Source: an uncultured Parabacteroides sp. (GTDB taxonomy: Bacteria; Bacteroidota; Bacteroidia; Bacteroidales; Tannerellaceae). Taken from it: a stretch of DNA of 64,000 nt. The notes under the pieces are model-generated. The model made no database searches and was not told where the DNA came from. It saw nothing but the letters and a program-made list of their open reading frames with translations. Within the stretch, counting starts at the first letter, position 1. Each line of letters begins with the position of its first letter. Positions 39,328 through 48,998 of this stretch are shown one piece after another. A program made the position numbers and the translations under genes. Location: NCBI GenBank assembly GCA_944325345.1, contig CALUZV010000016.1, positions 18,260-82,259 on the forward strand. Reading direction: 5' to 3'.

Positions 39328-40233
39328 ATGAATGTATTAGTAACAGGGGCGAACGGGCAATTGGGCCGGGAGATGCGGCTTGTGTCCCGTGATAGCAACA
39401 ACCATTATATCTTCGCAGACGTGGAGGAGTTGGACATTACCAATCTGGATGCTGTCCGGAAAATGATGAAAGACAACAAGGTCGATATCGTCGTGAACTG
39501 CGCCGCCTACACGAACGTGGACAAGGCGGAGGACGACGAAGCGACAGCCCGGAGAATCAATCGGGATGCGGTGGAGAACCTAGCGGTTTCCTGTCGGGAA
39601 AACGGTGCAACGCTAATTCACGTCTCGACGGATTATGTATTTCCCGGTAACGGATGTATTCCATGCCGGGAAGATATGCCCGTCAGTCCGCAGGGCGTTT
39701 ACGGGAAGACGAAGTTGGAAGGCGAGGAGGCCATCCAACGAGTTGGTTGCCCATACCTGATATTTCGCACGGCATGGCTCTATTCGGAATATGGCAATAA
39801 CTTCGTGAAGACGATGCGCCGATTGACCAAGGAGAAGAACGAGCTGAACGTGGTGTTCGACCAGGTGGGAACACCGACGTATGCCTACGATTTGGCAGAA
39901 GCCATTTGTGAAATCATCGAACTTGAACAATACAAAGGGAACGAAGGGATTTACCATTATAGCAATGAAGGAGTCTGTTCGTGGTTTGACTTTGCCAAGG
40001 AAATCGCGGCGTTGAGTGGAAATGAATGCGATATCCGTCCATGTCATAGCGACGAGTTTCCGAGCAAGGTAAAACGTCCGCATTATTCGGTGTTGGATAA
40101 GACGAAGGTGAAGAAGACTTTCGCTCTGACGATCCCATATTGGAAGGACAGCCTGAAGGATTGTATAGATAGAATGAAGTTTGAAGATAGAGTTTACCAA
40201 TTTTTTGACACTTTAAAAGCAACGAAAGAATGA
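39328..40233 (+). CDS. rmlD: dTDP-4-dehydrorhamnose reductase
   Basis: ATG 39328 gives 301 residues. A Rossmann start NVLVTGANGQLGREMR, the AAYTNVDKAEDD block, HVSTDYVFPG and the SDR pair YGKTKLEGE (Tyr and Lys) are present, as is TAWLYSEYGNNFV. It reduces dTDP-4-keto-L-rhamnose to dTDP-L-rhamnose. The stop TGA overlaps the rmlB ATG (ATGA). Upstream frame extension to 39280 runs through the inverted repeat and is not used. Confidence 0.95.
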   Translation: MNVLVTGANGQLGREMRLVSRDSNNHYIFADVEELDITNLDAVRKMMKDNKVDIVVNCAAYTNVDKAEDDEATARRINRDAVENLAVSCRENGATLIHVSTDYVFPGNGCIPCREDMPVSPQGVYGKTKLEGEEAIQRVGCPYLIFRTAWLYSEYGNNFVKTMRRLTKEKNELNVVFDQVGTPTYAYDLAEAICEIIELEQYKGNEGIYHYSNEGVCSWFDFAKEIAALSGNECDIRPCHSDEFPSKVKRPHYSVLDKTKVKKTFALTIPYWKDSLKDCIDRMKFEDRVYQFFDTLKATKE

Positions 40234-41291
40234 ATATAATCATTACCGGCGGTGCCGGTTTCATCGGAAGCCACGTGGTGCGCCTGTTCGTGAACAAATA
40301 TCCGGAATACCATATAATTAATGTGGATAAACTGACGTATGCCGGAAACCTGGCGAATCTGAAGGACATAGAAGACAAGCCGAATTATACCTTTGTCAAG
40401 GCGGATATCTGCGACTTCGACAAGATGCGTGAACTGATGGCGCAGTACGCCGTGAATGGCATCATCCACCTTGCCGCCGAAAGCCATGTGGACCGCTCCA
40501 TCAAAGACCCGTTCACGTTTGCCCGAACGAACGTGCTGGGTACGCTGAGCCTCCTGCAAGCCGCTAAAACCTACTGGGAAAACCTCCCGGAAGGTTACGA
40601 GGGCAAACGCTTTTACCATATCTCAACGGACGAGGTTTATGGCGCATTGCAATTTGACGGCACGCTGTTCACGGAACAAACAAAATACGACCCACACAGC
40701 CCGTATTCCGCAAGTAAAGCCAGCAGCGACCACTTCGTCCGCGCCTTCCACGACACGTACGGAATGCCGACCATCGTGACGAACTGCTCGAACAACTACG
40801 GCCCCTACCAGTTCCCCGAAAAACTGATACCGCTGTTCATCAACAACATCCGCCACCGCAAGCCCCTTCCGGTCTATGGCAAAGGCGAGAACGTGCGCGA
40901 CTGGCTCTATGTGGAAGACCACGCCCGCGCCATCGACCTGATTTTCCATAAAGGCAAAGTGGCCGACACATACAACATCGGCGGCTTCAACGAATGGAAA
41001 AACATCGACCTGATAAAAGTCATCATCAAGACCGTGGACCGCCTGCTCGGCCATCCCGAAGGCTACTCCCTGGATTTAATCACCTACGTGACAGACCGCC
41101 AAGGCCATGACCTCCGCTACGCCATCGACTCCACGAAGCTGAAACGCGAGCTGGGCTGGGAACCGAGCCTGCAATTTGAGGAAGGCATTGAAAAGACGGT
41201 GAAATGGTATCTGGAGAATGAGGCTTGGCTGGAGAATGTGACGAGCGGGGAGTATCAGAGGTATTATGAGGGGATGTATAAAGATAGGTAG
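40230..41291 (+). CDS. rmlB: dTDP-glucose 4,6-dehydratase
   Basis: A 353-residue extended SDR enzyme. TGGAGFIGSHVV binds NAD, HLAAESHVDRSI and HISTDEVYGAL are RmlB-specific (Asp-Glu as acid/base), and YSASKASSDH holds the catalytic Tyr and Lys. It makes dTDP-4-keto-6-deoxyglucose, the second step of the rhamnose pathway. Translationally coupled to rmlD. Full length. The rml order here is A-C-D-B. Confidence 0.96.
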   Translation: MNIIITGGAGFIGSHVVRLFVNKYPEYHIINVDKLTYAGNLANLKDIEDKPNYTFVKADICDFDKMRELMAQYAVNGIIHLAAESHVDRSIKDPFTFARTNVLGTLSLLQAAKTYWENLPEGYEGKRFYHISTDEVYGALQFDGTLFTEQTKYDPHSPYSASKASSDHFVRAFHDTYGMPTIVTNCSNNYGPYQFPEKLIPLFINNIRHRKPLPVYGKGENVRDWLYVEDHARAIDLIFHKGKVADTYNIGGFNEWKNIDLIKVIIKTVDRLLGHPEGYSLDLITYVTDRQGHDLRYAIDSTKLKRELGWEPSLQFEEGIEKTVKWYLENEAWLENVTSGEYQRYYEGMYKDR

Positions 41292-41490
41292 GATGAGATA
41301 AGAGCTTATGTACCTTTAATTTGCCTGTAAAAAGACTTAGTTTATTTCGTCGTTGTTGCATATAATAAGTCTTTGATTATAATTATATAATAAGCTTGGT
41401 AGAAGGTTGTCGTTATGAATACCTTTCTGCTTTGTGCGTTGAAAACTTGAGATTTAATAAACTGAATAATAACCTAAAAAACACACAATT

Positions 41491-42276
41491 ATGGCAAATG
41501 AGATTAAATATCAGATTAATGTAGAAATTGCTGACAACACAGTCACAAAAGACAATCCAAACGACAAGATTTTTGTTGTAGTAAGTACCGGTTCGGCAGA
41601 CAAGGAACGCATTGTTCAAGAAATGCACAAGTTAAATCCCGGCTTGGAAATCGAAACCTTGCGTCTTGTCCAAGACCTGCAAAACCGTGTCATGATAAAC
41701 CTGATTATGGCAGGTATGAGTGTGAACAACGGATTGGTGGTGGCATCCCCCGGATGCAAGGGACTTGTCCATGGCTCGGCGTGGGATCCGAACTATAACA
41801 AGATTTACGTGAACTTCCAGCAAGGAAAAGAAATACGTGAGGCGATTTCAAAGGCGTTGATTAACGTAAGGGGTAAAAAAGTGGATTCTGTAATGATTTC
41901 CAGCAGTCTGGATGCAGCTACAAACCGTGAAGAATTTATGGCAACAGCAGGCAGTAACTTCACCTTGTACGGCAAAAACATCAAAATCGCGGGCGAAGAC
42001 CCCTCTGTCGGCATCGTTCTGGTGGACGAGGACGGTACGGAAACCCAGATAAACGGTGGCTTAATCGGCGTAAACCAGCCCTCAAAATTAGTATTCTTTA
42101 TTCCGGCAGACGTGGCGGACGGTGTTTATACCTTGCGTCTGACAACTCAATATGCCGGTTCCCAAATGTTAAAAACGCCCCGTGTAATGGAGCAAACCAT
42201 TTATATCGGAGAAGTTACCCAACCCGATGAACCTGTTGGTGGTGGCGGAGATGAAGATGGTCCGGAAGTTCAGTGA
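41491..42276 (+). CDS. HU-like/DUF4469 domain protein, copy 2
   Basis: A 261-residue paralogue of the protein at 36986, with matching blocks: IKYQINVEIADNTVTKDNPN, DKIFVVVSTGSADKERIV, a central AWDPNYNKIYVNFQQGKEIREAI, FTLYGKNIKIAGEDPSVGI and LVFFIPADVADGVYTLRL. A Pro/Gly/acidic tail (TQPDEPVGGGGDEDGPEV) is added at the C-terminus. The HU-like N-terminus suggests nucleic acid binding, but this is not proven for the family. A 23-bp array starts 20 bp behind its stop. Confidence 0.8.
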   Translation: MANEIKYQINVEIADNTVTKDNPNDKIFVVVSTGSADKERIVQEMHKLNPGLEIETLRLVQDLQNRVMINLIMAGMSVNNGLVVASPGCKGLVHGSAWDPNYNKIYVNFQQGKEIREAISKALINVRGKKVDSVMISSSLDAATNREEFMATAGSNFTLYGKNIKIAGEDPSVGIVLVDEDGTETQINGGLIGVNQPSKLVFFIPADVADGVYTLRLTTQYAGSQMLKTPRVMEQTIYIGEVTQPDEPVGGGGDEDGPEVQ

Positions 42277-42296
42277 GAAAATTCTTGACACAGTGT

Positions 42297-42402
42297 TATA
42301 CATGGCCCTTGTATAGTACTATACACGATGCTTGCATAGCTCTATACAAGGTGCTTGTATAACACTATACATGATGCTTGGATAGTACTATACAAGGAGG
42401 TT
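42297..42402. repeat. Tandem array, four and a half 23-bp palindromic units
   Basis: Units start at 42297, 42320, 42343, 42366 and partial 42389. Consensus TATACA, variable centre, GCTTGTATAG(T/C)(A/T)C; the TATAC and GTATA arms are inverted in each unit. Same unit length and design as the array at 5334 but different sequence. The last partial unit contains AAGGAGG just before the small gene at 42414. Confidence 0.88.
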
Positions 42403-42413
42403 AGAAAAATCAG

Positions 42414-42611
42414 ATGCGTATGGAAGATAATAAAGATTCGATGGAAGAGGTTTGGCAGAAGCTGAAGGAGAAAGGCGTGCAGGAAGAAACCTTGGATGTG
42501 GTGAAGAGGGGGATTGAGAAGGCGGCGTTGGAAGAAGTAATGAAGGAGTATGAAATTGCTAATCATTGGGCACCAGAATTTGCTGGGAAATGGACGATAA
42601 CCGTTTTGTAG
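42414..42611 (+). CDS. Small acidic hypothetical protein
   Basis: A 65-residue, strongly charged, probably helical protein (MEEVWQKLKEKGVQEETL, then KRGIEKAALEEVMKEYEIAN). An AAGGAGG at 42394-42400, provided by the end of the repeat array, may serve as ribosome site, although 13 bases before ATG is long. ATG 42420 is an alternative. No family recognised; it could also be a fragment. Confidence 0.4.
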   Translation: MRMEDNKDSMEEVWQKLKEKGVQEETLDVVKRGIEKAALEEVMKEYEIANHWAPEFAGKWTITVL

Positions 42612-42668
42612 AGGAACTCTGAGTGCAGACTACTAATAGAAAAATTAATATTGTTGTATCTTTAATAG

Positions 42669-44012
42669 ATGATTATGAAACTAAGAGAAATAAAATGGAA
42701 CAATCATCCTATTTTGGGAGATTTGCTACTGAATTTCCTTATAGATGATACTCCTTGTGATACAATTGTTATTGCAGGAGAAAATGGTACAGGTAAAACA
42801 ACTATTCTAGAAACTCTTTATGGTTTTCTAAATCAAGGACCGATAACTCCATTTGAATATGTGGAATATCAGTTGGATAATGGGGAAATTTACAGGGCAT
42901 ATCCAATAGAAGGATCTAATGACAATTTTTTTAAAATAAAAAATTGTCAAACAGAAGTAAATACAAATATTCGTTCAGATAGACACAATTATCCTAATAA
43001 TATTGAGACTAATGAGGAAGATCCTCGGCATTATGGATGTGCTTATACAAAGGCACGTGCAGATTATGAAACTCAATCGATTTCTTCTATATCTGGACTA
43101 ACTGTAGATGATGATATTTATAAAGAAATAGGTGAGACTAAAGCAAATCGATTGAAACAGCTACTTATAGATGTTAGAACTCAAGATAATAATGAATTTG
43201 TAAAACAGAATATAGATACGGGTATTAATTATCCTGACTTTGCACCTAATTCAAAGTTCTATCGTTTTTCTTCTGCTTTTAATAAGTTCTTTAATAATGT
43301 ATTAACATTTGATGGAGTAGATACTATTAATGGAGTACATGAAATCTTCTTTAAAAAGCACGATAAGAAAATAAGATTAGATGATTTAAGTACAGGTGAA
43401 AGTCAAATTGTATTTAGAGGAACCTATTTATTACAAAATGTTGGGAAACTAAACGGGAGTATCATATTTATTGATGAACCGGAAATTAGTATGCATCCAT
43501 TATGGCAAGAAAAAATACTCTCTTATTATAAAGATATATTTACGAAAGCGGGAAAGCAAAATGCACAATTAATCGTTGCTACGCATTCACAAGGTGTAAT
43601 TAGTGAAGCACTGAAAGATGATAAGGCTAAGGTTATTGTCTTAAAATGTGATAATAATGGAAAAATTGGATATAGTAGCATACAAACACCAGCTGCATTG
43701 AATTATGTTTTCGGTGCTGAAGTTAATTATCAAGCTTTTGGGCTTGCTTCTACAGATTATCATAATGCGTTGTACGGATATATTGAGGCTGAAGGATGGT
43801 TAAATGATTATAAGTTATATCAAAGAGAAACGGAAGATTATATTCAGCAGAAAAAAGATGGAACAGTTATGCCAGCTGTAAAGAAGTGTTTGTCTGAAAA
43901 ATTGAGACACATGATACATCATCCTGAAAATAAGAATAATGATACTTATAAGCCAGAAGAGTTGGAAAAATCGATTGAGGATATGAGAAATTTTATATTA
44001 GGAAAAAGCTGA
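42669..44012 (+). CDS. AAA family ATPase (SMC/OLD-like), orphan
   Basis: A 447-residue ATPase (ATG 42669 or 42675). Walker A is AGENGTGKTT near residue 37, the ABC-type signature is LSTGESQIVFRG, Walker B is SIIFIDEPEISMHP and the D/H loop gives IVATHSQGVI, as in AAA_21/AAA_15 and OLD-type nucleases. No TOPRIM domain follows: the last 100 residues are a charged helical tail. Such ATPases usually work with a nuclease or effector in defence systems, but neither neighbour is one. The gene opens the AT-rich cassette (42660-51660), so it probably arrived with the glycosyltransferases. Confidence 0.82.
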   Translation: MIMKLREIKWNNHPILGDLLLNFLIDDTPCDTIVIAGENGTGKTTILETLYGFLNQGPITPFEYVEYQLDNGEIYRAYPIEGSNDNFFKIKNCQTEVNTNIRSDRHNYPNNIETNEEDPRHYGCAYTKARADYETQSISSISGLTVDDDIYKEIGETKANRLKQLLIDVRTQDNNEFVKQNIDTGINYPDFAPNSKFYRFSSAFNKFFNNVLTFDGVDTINGVHEIFFKKHDKKIRLDDLSTGESQIVFRGTYLLQNVGKLNGSIIFIDEPEISMHPLWQEKILSYYKDIFTKAGKQNAQLIVATHSQGVISEALKDDKAKVIVLKCDNNGKIGYSSIQTPAALNYVFGAEVNYQAFGLASTDYHNALYGYIEAEGWLNDYKLYQRETEDYIQQKKDGTVMPAVKKCLSEKLRHMIHHPENKNNDTYKPEELEKSIEDMRNFILGKS

Positions 44013-44071
44013 TTTAGAGAAGTTAATTCTATATATATAATCCAATGTTTTATTTGTAATATATAAAATAA

Positions 44072-44614
44072 ATGTCGTTTAAAAGCAAGATACTTTCATT
44101 AGTAAATTCATTTTATTCTTTAGAGAAACAGGCAAAGCGAGTTGGTGTGAACATGGGTAAAGATAATTTAGTTGCTTCCAAATTTTGGAGTTCAGAACCT
44201 TATCTTATTACAATTGGATCACACTGTCAAATAACGTCTGGAGTTAAAATTTTTACACATGGTGGTGGCGCTGCTGTTAGAAATAGATATCCGAATTTTG
44301 ATTGTTTTGGGAAAGTCTCGATAGGAAATTATGTCTATATTGGAACAAATTCTCTTATTATGCCAGGTGTGAATATTAGTAATAATGTTTTAGTTGCAGC
44401 AGGAAGTGTTGTTTGTAATTCAGTACCTGCAGGGGTGGTTGTTGGAGGAAATCCAGCTCGTTTAATCGGAAAAATTGAAGATTATATAGAAAGAAATCTG
44501 GATTATAATTTAAATACGAAAGGATTATCTATGAAGGAAAAAGAGAAAGTATTGAAATCCTTAGATGAAAATAAATTTATCAAGAAGAAATATTTATGTT
44601 TTAGTGATAATTGA
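44072..44614 (+). CDS. Hexapeptide-repeat acyltransferase
   Basis: A 180-residue protein with a left-handed beta-helix built of hexapeptide repeats: ITIGSHCQITSGVKIFTHGGG, VSIGNYVYIGTNSLIMPGVNISNNVLVAAGSVV, then VPAGVVVGGNPARLIGKI, the usual closing block of WbbJ/NeuD/LacA-type transferases. It should O- or N-acetylate a sugar of the capsule repeat unit with acetyl-CoA. The N-terminal 35 residues are helical. Strongly AT-rich composition like its neighbours. Confidence 0.9.
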   Translation: MSFKSKILSLVNSFYSLEKQAKRVGVNMGKDNLVASKFWSSEPYLITIGSHCQITSGVKIFTHGGGAAVRNRYPNFDCFGKVSIGNYVYIGTNSLIMPGVNISNNVLVAAGSVVCNSVPAGVVVGGNPARLIGKIEDYIERNLDYNLNTKGLSMKEKEKVLKSLDENKFIKKKYLCFSDN

Positions 44615-44621
44615 GCTTGAT

Positions 44622-46013
44622 ATGAAATTAAATCTTATACAAAAAGGTTTATTTTGGAATTCATTCGCTAGTATAACTAAATATGGTCTATCCTTTATAG
44701 CAATCATGGTTTTAGCTCGTATGCTAACTCCAGATGACTATGGTTTAATTGGTATTATAAGCATATTTATATCTTTAGCAGAGGTTGTAATTGATGCAGG
44801 ATTGAGTGGAGCTTTAGTAAAAAAACAAAATGTTAAGGATATAGATTATTCTACACTAACTTTTTATAATCTTGGTGTTTCTGTGCTATTGTATCTGATT
44901 TACTTTATGATGGCATCTTGGATTGCTAAGTTTTATGATAGATTGATATTAACAGATCTTATACGTTTATATTCGATAGTAATATTAATTCATGCATTTG
45001 TTATAGCTCCGAGAACGATTTTAATAAAGCAACTTCGATTTAAACTGCTATCTATGATAAATTTGTTAAGTGGAGTTGTGGGATTGAGTGTTGCTATTAT
45101 TTTGGCATATTGTGGATATGGCGTATATAGTTTGATATGGCAATATATTGTCACTGCGGTAATATCTTCTGTCTTAATTTATAAATATTCTTATTATAGG
45201 ATTAAGTGGGGATTTTCAGTTTCCTCTTTTAAAGAACAGTTTTCTTTTGGTATAAATACAACATTGGCAACATCTTTGAAAACATTTCAGGAAAATATTT
45301 ATAGTAATATAGTTGCAAAATATTCGTCTATAACTCAAGCCGGGTATTATACACAAGCAGATAAATTAACAAAAGTATTGATAGGATTCTTCTTTAATAT
45401 GATTGATACGACCTTTTTCCCTATATTGTCTCAAGAGAAGAATCACAATCAATTTTGTGATAGAGTGAAAAGCGTTAATTTAAAGATGGGAATAGCAATT
45501 ATTTTAGCTTTTGGCTTAACTTATAGTGTTAGCGAAGAATTAATTTTAATTTTGTTGGGAGAAAAGTGGATAGAGGTGAAGTGGACATTGAAAATGTTAT
45601 TGCTTGTTGGTTTATGTATAAGTGCGAGTAATTTGAATCGCAATGTGTTGAAAAGTTTGGGGGTTACTTTTTCTATTTTGAAATCAGAATTCTATATATT
45701 TATTCTTGGGGTTCTGTTGCTTTTGTTTACTGTTTCTTATGGATATGAATGGATTGTATTAGGATATTTACTGTGTTCAATAGTAAGATTCTTTTATTTT
45801 GCTTACTTGTCAGGTAGACAAATAGGATATACAATTAAAGAACAATTGCTTGGTTATTTACCTGTATTAACTGTTGTAGTAATATCTCAGTTCTTGATTT
45901 GTGATATTCAATCGTCAAATGTTGTGATTTCTTTAGTAGTGAAAACTTTAATATATATGATATTTGTTGGAGTATCTCTTTTTGCTCTGAAAATAGTTAA
46001 AATAAATAACTAA
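44622..46013 (+). CDS. wzx: Wzx-type flippase (MOP superfamily)
   Basis: ATG 44622 (8 bp after the acyltransferase stop) gives 463 residues with about 12-14 membrane segments. The start LNLIQKGLFWNSFASITKYG and MVLARMLTPDDYGLIGIISIFISLAEVVIDAGL are hallmark blocks of the polysaccharide transporter branch (WzxC/TuaB-like). It would flip the undecaprenyl-linked repeat unit to the periplasm. One flippase and one polymerase in the locus support a Wzx/Wzy pathway. Confidence 0.92.
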   Translation: MKLNLIQKGLFWNSFASITKYGLSFIAIMVLARMLTPDDYGLIGIISIFISLAEVVIDAGLSGALVKKQNVKDIDYSTLTFYNLGVSVLLYLIYFMMASWIAKFYDRLILTDLIRLYSIVILIHAFVIAPRTILIKQLRFKLLSMINLLSGVVGLSVAIILAYCGYGVYSLIWQYIVTAVISSVLIYKYSYYRIKWGFSVSSFKEQFSFGINTTLATSLKTFQENIYSNIVAKYSSITQAGYYTQADKLTKVLIGFFFNMIDTTFFPILSQEKNHNQFCDRVKSVNLKMGIAIILAFGLTYSVSEELILILLGEKWIEVKWTLKMLLLVGLCISASNLNRNVLKSLGVTFSILKSEFYIFILGVLLLLFTVSYGYEWIVLGYLLCSIVRFFYFAYLSGRQIGYTIKEQLLGYLPVLTVVVISQFLICDIQSSNVVISLVVKTLIYMIFVGVSLFALKIVKINN

Positions 46014-46127
46014 ATAATTTAGTGGTTGTTGTCTTTAAGAGTAGAATTGTTAAGGAAGAATTTAGTATATAGAAAAAATATGCAATAGTTAGATTTTCTT
46101 TTAAATAAATAGAAAGAGGTATATAAA

Positions 46128-46877
46128 ATGAATAAGAATGTGATATACACCTGCGTAACAGGAGAATATGATGCTTTGTTGCAGCCTAAATGTATGTTTG
46201 ACGGTTTTGATTATATTTGTTTTTCAAATGATTTTCATGAACAGAAAATAGGAGTTTGGGAAATTCGTCCGATTCCATTCCAATGTAAGGATAAAAATCG
46301 TCTCTCACGTTTTGTGAAGTTAAATCCACATATTGCATTACCTGAATATGATTATAGTCTGTGGATTGATGCTAATTTATGTATTTTGACGAATGGTCTA
46401 GAGAAAAAAATGAGGTTGTTTATTGAAGATAATGTGTTGATGGCATCTGTATTTCATCCCAAATACGATTGTATCTATAGAGATGCTATTCAGTGTATAA
46501 AAGATGGTCGGGATACCTATTTTTCAATTAAACGGCAAATAGATTTTCTACATTCACAAAACTATCCATATCATAATGGTTTATATGAAAATAATCTTAT
46601 ATTCCGAAAGCATAATGAAGTTTGCATAAAGCAAATATCAGAAAAATGGTGGGATCTTTATATAAGATATTCTAAACGTGACCAATTAAGTTTATGTTAT
46701 GTATTATGGTTATATAAATTTACTCCTGTTGCATTTTTTCAGAAGGGTATAACGACTCATAATACTGATTGTATATGTAGAATTTCGCATAATAAAAGAA
46801 AAAAGTATCGACGTATGAGGTCTTTTGGATTGAGAATGATTAATCGTTTGTTGGATACTTTCTTCCCTGTAAAATAA
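46128..46877 (+). CDS. DUF616-type glycosyltransferase
   Basis: A 249-residue protein that begins NVIYTCVTGEYDAL, followed by FDYICFSND, RLSRFVKLNPHIALPEYDYSLWIDANL, the blocks of the DUF616 (TOD1/alkaline ceramidase-like) glycosyltransferase group; YSLWIDAN carries the likely DxD-like metal/nucleotide site. It should add one sugar of the repeat unit in the cytoplasm. The acceptor and donor are not deducible. A 114-bp AT-rich gap separates it from wzx. Confidence 0.8.
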   Translation: MNKNVIYTCVTGEYDALLQPKCMFDGFDYICFSNDFHEQKIGVWEIRPIPFQCKDKNRLSRFVKLNPHIALPEYDYSLWIDANLCILTNGLEKKMRLFIEDNVLMASVFHPKYDCIYRDAIQCIKDGRDTYFSIKRQIDFLHSQNYPYHNGLYENNLIFRKHNEVCIKQISEKWWDLYIRYSKRDQLSLCYVLWLYKFTPVAFFQKGITTHNTDCICRISHNKRKKYRRMRSFGLRMINRLLDTFFPVK

Positions 46878-46886
46878 CGAATTGAT

Positions 46887-47984
46887 ATGTTGTTCTATTC
46901 AATAGTTTTCTTCGTAATATTAATGCTGTTATATATAGGGAAACGATATCCTTTTGTTGAAAGAATAGGGATATTTGTACTTCTTTTTTTATCTGTATGT
47001 CGTTTTGATATTGGAAATGATTATGATAATTATTGTTATTTGATAGACTACTCAATTTTTCTACTAAAGGATGCAGATATAAGATCTTTATTTTATGTAT
47101 CTTCATTTTTTGGCCTTGAGCCTTTCTTTGAATTATTATGTGTTATCTTTGGCGATTTTCAATATCATTTTGTATATGTATTTGCTGTTTATTCCATCTT
47201 GACTATATTGATTTGGTATAAATTATTGCGTGATATAAATGGAGTTTTCGAGGGGTTTTTTCTTATAATAACTATGTCTTATTTGTTTATGTCATTTGAT
47301 CAAATTAGACAAGTTCTTGCAGTTACTTTGTTTGTGTTTTCATATAAATATATAAAGCAGCAAAATTGGAGAAAATATTTAGGCGTTATATTGCTTGCTT
47401 TTTGTGTTCATTATTCGATTTTGCTGGTGGCAATTTCTTATTTTTTTCTTAATAAAAAGCCGTATATTAAACTGTATTTGTGTGTAATATTATTGTTGTA
47501 TATAGGGTTTAGGCTTAATTTTTGGCATCAATTTAGAAGTTCTTTATTTTCTCTAGTTGGAATATATTCTGATTACTCACAGAATGACCGACAACTATTA
47601 TCTGGGAGTTTTAATTCTGGATTAGCTTTTTTATTTCAAATATTGTTTTATAGCTATTTGATGATAGTTTTAAGAAAAAAGTATCCATTATTGGCAAATT
47701 CATTATTTATTGGTGTCTCTTTGTTGTTGTTTTCATCTGGAAATTTGAATATAAATAGAATTGCATATTATTTTACTTTTTCTTCTATAATGGCTTTTCC
47801 CCTTTATCTAAAACAGGAGTATAAGAAGATAAGAGTGTATTCTCTGCTATTCCTTATGATAATATATAGTGGGCGTTGTATCTATACTGGAATATCGGGT
47901 TGTGTTCCCTACGATTATATTGGAAGTGAGAATTTTAAGATGCTGAATTTTAGGATACGTGAATATCGATTAGAAAATATATAG
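46887..47984 (+). CDS. wzy: EpsG-family O-antigen/capsule polymerase (Wzy-like)
   Basis: A 365-residue hydrophobic protein with about 10-12 membrane segments. The first periplasmic loop has CRFDIGNDYDNYCYLIDY, matching the conserved (V/I)G-x-D-Y-x-x-Y region of EpsG/Wzy polymerases, and a later MSFDQIRQVLAVTLFVFSYKYI (Arg-Gln) block also fits. It would join repeat units in the periplasm. It begins 9 bp after the DUF616 gene. The 174-bp AT-rich stretch behind it holds no recognisable gene. Confidence 0.88.
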   Translation: MLFYSIVFFVILMLLYIGKRYPFVERIGIFVLLFLSVCRFDIGNDYDNYCYLIDYSIFLLKDADIRSLFYVSSFFGLEPFFELLCVIFGDFQYHFVYVFAVYSILTILIWYKLLRDINGVFEGFFLIITMSYLFMSFDQIRQVLAVTLFVFSYKYIKQQNWRKYLGVILLAFCVHYSILLVAISYFFLNKKPYIKLYLCVILLLYIGFRLNFWHQFRSSLFSLVGIYSDYSQNDRQLLSGSFNSGLAFLFQILFYSYLMIVLRKKYPLLANSLFIGVSLLLFSSGNLNINRIAYYFTFSSIMAFPLYLKQEYKKIRVYSLLFLMIIYSGRCIYTGISGCVPYDYIGSENFKMLNFRIREYRLENI

Positions 47985-48158
47985 AATAAGTTCTTTTGCA
48001 TGAAAAACTTATTATAGCATCTAATGAGTATTGGATTTTATTAGGTAATTCATAGGTAGTGAAATCAATAAGATTTTGATTATAATTAATATGTTAAATT
48101 CCTGCAAAGAGAAGATTCGTAAATGTTTGATTTATGCAATAGAAATTATGTATAGGAA

Positions 48159-48998
48159 ATGGTTGCTGTGATTGTTGTTCTATATTATTCAAAAAAAGCG
48201 AATTACAACAGTTTATTTGGAAAATCGGATATTTGCTTAATTCTGATTGATAACACGCCGGAGAGAGTATTGAGTATTTCTGGTGGAAATGTTTATTATA
48301 TCCCGTTGAAAAGGAATCGAGGAATAGCCGCAGCTCAGAATATTGGAATTCAGAAAGCTATAGAGAAGTGCTGTTCGCATATTGTATTTTTTGATCAAGA
48401 TAGTGTAATAGAGTTGAATTACATTAGTGATATTGTAGCGCAATATGAACATGTGGAGGCTTGTATTGGAAATCTGTTTTTGTTAGGTCCTACTGTATTT
48501 AATGGAAGGACTGGAGCAGAATATAAGTCTGTTATACATAAGGATAGGGTACTGTTTGCTGAATTTATCCCGCGTCAAGTCATAATCAGTTCGGGAAGTT
48601 GTGTTAGTATAACTAAAATTTTGAATGTAGGTTGTTTACGAGAGAGATTATTTATAGACTATGTAGATTTTGAGTGGTGTTGGCGAGCTAATAGAATGGG
48701 GCTTGTTTCGGGTATTACTCCGAGTGTAAAATTACGGCACTTTGTTGGGCAAAAAGAGTTTAAGATATTTGGACAATTGGTGATTATATCATCACCATTT
48801 AGATATTTTTATCAATATAGAAATTATTTATGGCTGTTGCGTAAGAAATATGTTCCTTTTCGGTGGAAAGTAAATACAGGTATTAAATTTATTTTGCGAA
48901 TTATTTATTTCCCTTTCTGTATAAAAAATTGGCAACAGATAGAATGCAATATGTGGAAGGGAATTTGGTATGGTTTGTTTAAATATAAAGGGTTATGA
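48159..48998 (+). CDS. GT2-family glycosyltransferase, rhamnosyltransferase-like
   Basis: A 279-residue GT-A enzyme: MVAVIVVLYYS start, KRNRGIAAAQNIGIQKAI, then HIVFFDQDSVIE holding the DQD metal site, and FIDYVDFEWCWRANRMG. The RGIAAAQN and DFEWCWR patterns are typical of RfbF/WbbL-like rhamnosyltransferases that use dTDP-L-rhamnose, supplied by rmlACDB in the same locus. The C-terminal third is basic and hydrophobic, suggesting membrane association. Overlaps the next gene by 4 nt (ATGA). Confidence 0.88.
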   Translation: MVAVIVVLYYSKKANYNSLFGKSDICLILIDNTPERVLSISGGNVYYIPLKRNRGIAAAQNIGIQKAIEKCCSHIVFFDQDSVIELNYISDIVAQYEHVEACIGNLFLLGPTVFNGRTGAEYKSVIHKDRVLFAEFIPRQVIISSGSCVSITKILNVGCLRERLFIDYVDFEWCWRANRMGLVSGITPSVKLRHFVGQKEFKIFGQLVIISSPFRYFYQYRNYLWLLRKKYVPFRWKVNTGIKFILRIIYFPFCIKNWQQIECNMWKGIWYGLFKYKGL

